Below, one piece after another: positions 60,292-64,000 of a stretch of DNA of 64,000 bases. This DNA comes from Gammaproteobacteria bacterium (GTDB taxonomy: Bacteria > Pseudomonadota > Gammaproteobacteria > S012-40): assembly GCA_029881255.1 (NCBI GenBank), contig JAOUMY010000001.1, positions 434,001 through 498,000 of the forward strand. The letters are read 5' to 3'. How positions within the stretch are numbered: the stretch's first letter is position 1; each line of letters opens with the position of its first letter. The notes under the pieces are model-generated. The model was not told where the DNA came from, made no database searches, and saw only the letters and a list, made by a program, of their open reading frames with translations. A program made the position numbers and the translations under genes.

Positions 60292-61349
60292 CAAACTCCG
60301 GCCGTACGCAACAATAATTTCAAAAACGCCTTGCAGGAGTCGAGTGAAGCTGACTCCTCCATGGTATGGTATCCTGTGGTGGGAATCTGTAAGGTCGTAC
60401 CGTGAACGAACTCTTTAGAAGCAGCAGTGATACGTCCCATTTCTGTGCTACCGAGTGAACGTGGACTTTGCCCCTGAGCAATCAGCTGTTTATTTATCTC
60501 ATCCAAATATTTGTCTTTATAGGCATAACTTATATTTTCTTCTTCGCAAAGACGCTGTAACTTTAAAGTGGTTTCTTGATTAAATACAGCGTTCGCATCC
60601 CGGGTACGCAACACCACCTGTTGTTTATCCGCTGCCTCAACGTCGTTATAAGGACTGGTGTCGACGACAATGAGTTGATTTGTAGAGCTGCCAAAACGCC
60701 GAAACCATTCAAGCAAATAACGCCAGCTTTTACCCGCCTCCTCTTGCGCGGTAAAAAATGCCGTTCCTTGGTAACCAAGATCAAACAAATGAACCAGCAT
60801 TGCGGTCGTTAAAACGTTATCCAACTGCCCATAAAAACGACCATCTCGCATACTAAGCCTGTCAGAAAATGCGACTGGTGTGCCTGCAACCAGATGCTCC
60901 AAACCCTTTACTTCGAATATCAAGTTATTTCGAAAATTACAGACATATGACCGTACGATACTGCCTGCGCCGCGATATGCTCCCGACCAAGGTTCATAAG
61001 CCATTACCGGAACTGCAGGAAATCGATCAGCCACTTTGGCCATTAGTTCTTCAGATACCGAATTTCCGAGCAAGTCAGAGCGACTACCGGCAACAAATGC
61101 GGCATATTGAAATTCGTTCGGTCCGGTACAAATCAACCCATGTCGATCAATATGTGCCGAAAACATTGACGAATCAGGCGCGTTGCCTTGTGCCACCAAC
61201 AGGCCTTCGTACCAGGTAACTTTGGCATTTCGTTCTTCGAGCATGCGCTGTAGCACACGAAAGAAAGAGTGTTCCGCACCCACTACGCATGGATGGCGAA
61301 TCAATTCTTTAAGGATGTCTACAAACATGTCCAATTTTAATTCTGACAT
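60291..61349 (-). CDS. M42-family aminopeptidase
   Basis: A 352-residue metallopeptidase from the ATG at 61349, with AAGGT upstream. Likely metal ligands appear in FSAHIDRHG, YGQLDNVLTTAM, FFTAQEEAGKSW, VVDTSPYND and TGYHTMEES, in the family order. It is closest to the M42 enzymes that accompany N-acetylglutaminylglutamine amide osmolyte genes, which is recalled from family knowledge; the synthetase genes are not adjacent here. It is the middle gene of a HerA-like ATPase - M42 - arfB unit. Confidence 0.88.
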   Translation of the reverse strand: MSELKLDMFVDILKELIRHPCVVGAEHSFFRVLQRMLEERNAKVTWYEGLLVAQGNAPDSSMFSAHIDRHGLICTGPNEFQYAAFVAGSRSDLLGNSVSEELMAKVADRFPAVPVMAYEPWSGAYRGAGSIVRSYVCNFRNNLIFEVKGLEHLVAGTPVAFSDRLSMRDGRFYGQLDNVLTTAMLVHLFDLGYQGTAFFTAQEEAGKSWRYLLEWFRRFGSSTNQLIVVDTSPYNDVEAADKQQVVLRTRDANAVFNQETTLKLQRLCEEENISYAYKDKYLDEINKQLIAQGQSPRSLGSTEMGRITAASKEFVHGTTLQIPTTGYHTMEESASLDSCKAFLKLLLRTAGV

Positions 61350-61364
61350 ACAATACCTTATCAA

Positions 61365-62828
61365 TTAGCGGCGGCGACCACCCAATAGCGAACCAAGTAG
61401 ACCACGAGCCAATTGCCTACCCAGTTGAGACCCAATCGAACGCATGGCGCTTCGGGCCATAGTCCCCAATAATTCTTCGGCCTGTGAAGTTTCACCTTTT
61501 ACCGGTTTCTTTTGCTTATACGGCTCAGAGTTTTCTAGTGCAAATTGTTTTTTGCCACGCTCTGCCAATATTTCGTGAGCGGATATCCGGTCAATCTGTG
61601 TGTCGTATTTGCCACGTAGCGGCGAACGCGTCAGATGCTCTGTTCTTTCCGCCCCGCTCAAGGGACCAATACGTGATTTGGGAGGATGTATAAGCAAACG
61701 TTCGACAGGCGTCGGCTGGCCCAAATCATCCAATACAGACACCAACGCTTCCCCAACTCCCAAAGTGGTTATCACCGCTTCGGTATTCATGGAAGAATTA
61801 GGCCGTAAGGTTTGGGCGGCGGCTCTTACGGCTTGTTGGTCACGTGGCGTAAAAGCACGTAATGCATGCTGAATACGGTTTCCTAGTTGACCCGCGATAT
61901 TAGCCGGAATATCCGCTGGAGACTGGGTAATAAAATATATACCCACGCCTTTAGAACGTATTAGGCGAACAACCTGCTCCACTTGTTCAAGCAAGACCTG
62001 CGGGGCATTCTTAAATAGAAGGTGCGCCTCATCAAAAAATATCGCCAGGCAAGGTTTGTCCTGGTCACCACGTTCAGGTAGCTGTTCAAACAACTCCGCC
62101 AGTAACCACAATAGAAAACTCGCGTATAACCGAGGTCTTGGTAGTAGCGGCGTAGCGTCCAGCATACTGATTACGCCATTGCCAGAGAAATCGACCTGCA
62201 TAAAATCTTTTAGCTGTAGTGCCGGTTCACCAAAAAACCTATCGGCACCCTGCTGCTCTAGTACCAGTAGGCCTCGTTGTATTGCTGCAATGCTGGCACT
62301 GGAAATATTTCCATAAAGACTCTTTAGATCACGCGCATTGTCACCCACCCACGATAACATGCTGCGGAGATCCTTCAGATCCAGTAACAGCAAACCCTCA
62401 TCATCGGCTATTTTGAAACAGGCGTATAACACAGCTGTTTGAGTGTCATTCAGTTCCAAGAGGTTGGCTAGCAGCAAAGGACCCAGTTCCGAGATAGTCG
62501 TACGAACAGGATGTCCTGATTCTCCCATCAAGTCCCACAACACAACTGGCCAGGCCTGATTAGCGTACTCACTAAGCTTCAACTGTTCGAGCCGCTGTTT
62601 AATACGCTCGCTGACCGAACCTGGACGCGCCAAACCAGACAAATCACCTTTGATATCGGTAACAAATACCGGCACGCCGTTTGAGCTAAACCCCTCGACC
62701 AGGGTTTGTAAGGTAACCGTTTTACCCGTACCAGTTGCGCCCGTTATGAGTCCGTGACGATTGGCCATAGACAGACGCAGCCCTGATTCCGGATGTCTTT
62801 CCCCTGCAAAATAAAGCTTTTCACTCAT
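61365..62828 (-). CDS. HerA-like ATPase (DUF853/YjgR family)
   Basis: A 487-residue cytoplasmic protein. Walker A is LITGATGTGKTVTLQTL, Walker B region CLAIFFDEAHLLF, and the arginine finger is probably in RAFTPRDQQAVRAAA. IRSKGVGIYFITQSPADIP is a family signature. The C-terminus ends in a glycine/arginine-rich GRQLARGLLGSLLGGRRR. DUF853 proteins are HerA/FtsK-like ATPases of unknown role. The start at 62828 gives MSEKLYFAGE. Confidence 0.92.
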   Translation of the reverse strand: MSEKLYFAGERHPESGLRLSMANRHGLITGATGTGKTVTLQTLVEGFSSNGVPVFVTDIKGDLSGLARPGSVSERIKQRLEQLKLSEYANQAWPVVLWDLMGESGHPVRTTISELGPLLLANLLELNDTQTAVLYACFKIADDEGLLLLDLKDLRSMLSWVGDNARDLKSLYGNISSASIAAIQRGLLVLEQQGADRFFGEPALQLKDFMQVDFSGNGVISMLDATPLLPRPRLYASFLLWLLAELFEQLPERGDQDKPCLAIFFDEAHLLFKNAPQVLLEQVEQVVRLIRSKGVGIYFITQSPADIPANIAGQLGNRIQHALRAFTPRDQQAVRAAAQTLRPNSSMNTEAVITTLGVGEALVSVLDDLGQPTPVERLLIHPPKSRIGPLSGAERTEHLTRSPLRGKYDTQIDRISAHEILAERGKKQFALENSEPYKQKKPVKGETSQAEELLGTMARSAMRSIGSQLGRQLARGLLGSLLGGRRR

Positions 62829-63111
62829 TGTTGTATACACCCCAAATATGGCGAGAATCTATAGCCACAATGTCGCGGAATATAGTGCCTTCCCCCCCTC
62901 AATAACAAGTTTTTTCGATTTTGAAGAGGGTACGCCAGTAAAACAATAGGCAAGTTGTTTGCGGCTCCAATCACTCTAAGGACGCCTTCAATAACAATTA
63001 CTAAGCATGTTGTTTTTACAGCACTTATTCAAGATTTCACCGGAAATTCCGACACATATATACCTGGGTGACAATTCACTTTATACGCGCCAGTTATATA
63101 GATTCTGCACA

Positions 63112-64000
63112 ATGTCTGAAAGCAACCTGCTAACTCAAAGTTACTATTACTTATTGGTATTTCTTTCGATAGTTATTGCCTTTGTCACTGCATTCACCTG
63201 TTTTTTGATGGTGCACAACTTTAACCCCCGGAATAAAATCTGGCATATCATTGGTGGCACTGTGCTGGCTCTTGGCATATGGGCAACACACTATCTTGTT
63301 GTTGCCGCGCTTATCCTGCCAAATCCCATAAATTTTGAGCTCAATACCGTCTACTCGTCAGTGGTAGCTGTCGTTTTTGGTAGCGTCGCCTCATTCCTAT
63401 ACGCATTGTCAACCGGTGCAGAGATTTCAAGAACAGGTTATGCAGGTATTTCTCTGGGTACAGGCGTAGCACTTTCTCACTATCTGTTACTCGAAGCCAT
63501 GACCATCGAAGTACCCGTTGAATACGACCCGATTTGGCTGGCGATATCATTTTTCACCTCGGCATTCGCTGCGACATTTATTCTTAGCAAAAGTCGATCT
63601 GTTGTATTCGACCAATTTTCGCTGTCTGGGGACCAACTTCTTAAAGCATCTCTCGCCGTAACAGCCGGTATTGTCATCGTTCATTTTAGCGGTATGGGGG
63701 CGGTGGAAATCGCCGCACCGATCAAAAGCGGTACAAGCGAAAATTTGGCACACACTGCCACAACCGAGATGGATGATGCATCAAATACCATCTTTGGTGT
63801 TGTGGTTATGGTTCTGATGATTGTAATTGCGCTGCTATTACTGTACGCACTCAAAGCCAAAAACATAGCCACGAACGAACAAGAAGAAGAACAAGAAGCG
63901 CTCGAAAACATAGCTGCAAGCGTACCTACAGACAACGATTCCGACACAGAGGACAGTGACAACACAGAAACCCCTCAGTTAACGCAACTCAACAAGATGT
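63112..64000 (+). CDS. MHYT-domain membrane sensor (partial, 3' end beyond window)
   Basis: An open frame from the ATG at 63112 to the window end, 296 residues so far. It has about seven helices with the MHYT-type motifs in GIWATHYLVVAAL, ALSHYLLLEAM and VHFSGMGAVEI; in known MHYT sensors these residues are proposed to bind copper and sense gases such as oxygen, CO or NO. A charged, Glu-rich cytoplasmic linker begins near residue 248. The output domain (often GGDEF/EAL or kinase) lies outside the window. It is preceded by a ~270-base spacer with no visible gene. Confidence 0.85.
   Translation, partial: MSESNLLTQSYYYLLVFLSIVIAFVTAFTCFLMVHNFNPRNKIWHIIGGTVLALGIWATHYLVVAALILPNPINFELNTVYSSVVAVVFGSVASFLYALSTGAEISRTGYAGISLGTGVALSHYLLLEAMTIEVPVEYDPIWLAISFFTSAFAATFILSKSRSVVFDQFSLSGDQLLKASLAVTAGIVIVHFSGMGAVEIAAPIKSGTSENLAHTATTEMDDASNTIFGVVVMVLMIVIALLLLYALKAKNIATNEQEEEQEALENIAASVPTDNDSDTEDSDNTETPQLTQLNKM

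Noticed and set aside
1-64000. CRISPR arrays, tRNA or rRNA genes, insertion sequences, phage attachment sites
   Set aside because: No regularly spaced direct repeats, cloverleaf-like segments, transposase frames or terminal inverted repeats were seen by eye. A tRNAscan or IS database search was not possible.

Overview
The window looks like a chromosomal segment of a free-living, respiring gammaproteobacterium. The evidence is the housekeeping gene set (rpiA, two-ACT ilvA, the thiD-thiE-hemL block, purE-purK, dgkA, arfB) and the many membrane and periplasmic redox proteins. By eye the base composition is below 50% GC and fairly even. I see no rRNA, tRNA, CRISPR, transposase, integrase or phage gene. 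The first 128 bases hold the end of a MidA-type methyltransferase gene, and the last 890 bases hold the start of an MHYT sensor gene; both are cut by the window edge.

Layout: 1-8.2 kb holds housekeeping and signalling genes (degenerate HD-GYP protein, DUF2905, rpiA, ilvA, orphan ParA, asparagine synthase, GGDEF protein). 8.2-24.4 kb is one long respiratory locus. Its core is a C-family (cbb3-like) heme-copper oxidase, CcoN-like plus an enlarged CcoO-like subunit, set among small membrane proteins, membrane-anchored c-type cytochromes, a cytochrome c4, a CcoG, a CcoS-like protein, a thioredoxin-like lipoprotein, an isolated CcoN-C-terminal-like domain, a cysteine-free FGE-fold protein and an MFS/spermidine-synthase-type fusion. 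I see no CcoP, CcoI or classical CcoH. Three strong hairpin terminators bound the transcription units, and four membrane microproteins of 29-47 residues lie inside the locus.

24.6-28.4 kb encodes a GT-C-type membrane protein, a MotA/TolQ-like channel protein, a MotB/ExbD-like protein whose periplasmic part is a von Willebrand A domain, and a bactofilin. 28.4-34.5 kb has dgkA, a DedA-PAP2-LssY fusion, hemL-thiE-thiD, a HAD nucleotidase and a small membrane protein. 34.6-39.2 kb is a Gld-type ABC system (ATPase, permease, GldG-like, DUF4340). 39.3-42.6 kb is a tightly overlapping operon for methyltransferase, peroxiredoxin, MsrB, PLP desulfhydrase and Sel1 repeats. 42.7-50.3 kb holds envelope and signalling genes (HExxH protein, ElyC/SanA-like, PAP2, CheY-like, LysM lipoprotein, hybrid kinase, FAD monooxygenase, DnaJ-related).

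50.3-55.1 kb is a second redox island. A secreted 26-heme cytochrome faces a PKD-domain lipoprotein with 10 heme motifs, and a rhodanese lipoprotein follows. 55.3-64 kb carries purEK, small membrane and periplasmic proteins, a chemoreceptor, arfB, an M42 peptidase, a HerA-like ATPase and the MHYT sensor.

The two most promising undescribed systems are the unusual C-family oxidase locus and the stator-like pair carrying a VWA domain. The 26-heme/10-heme cytochrome pair is third.
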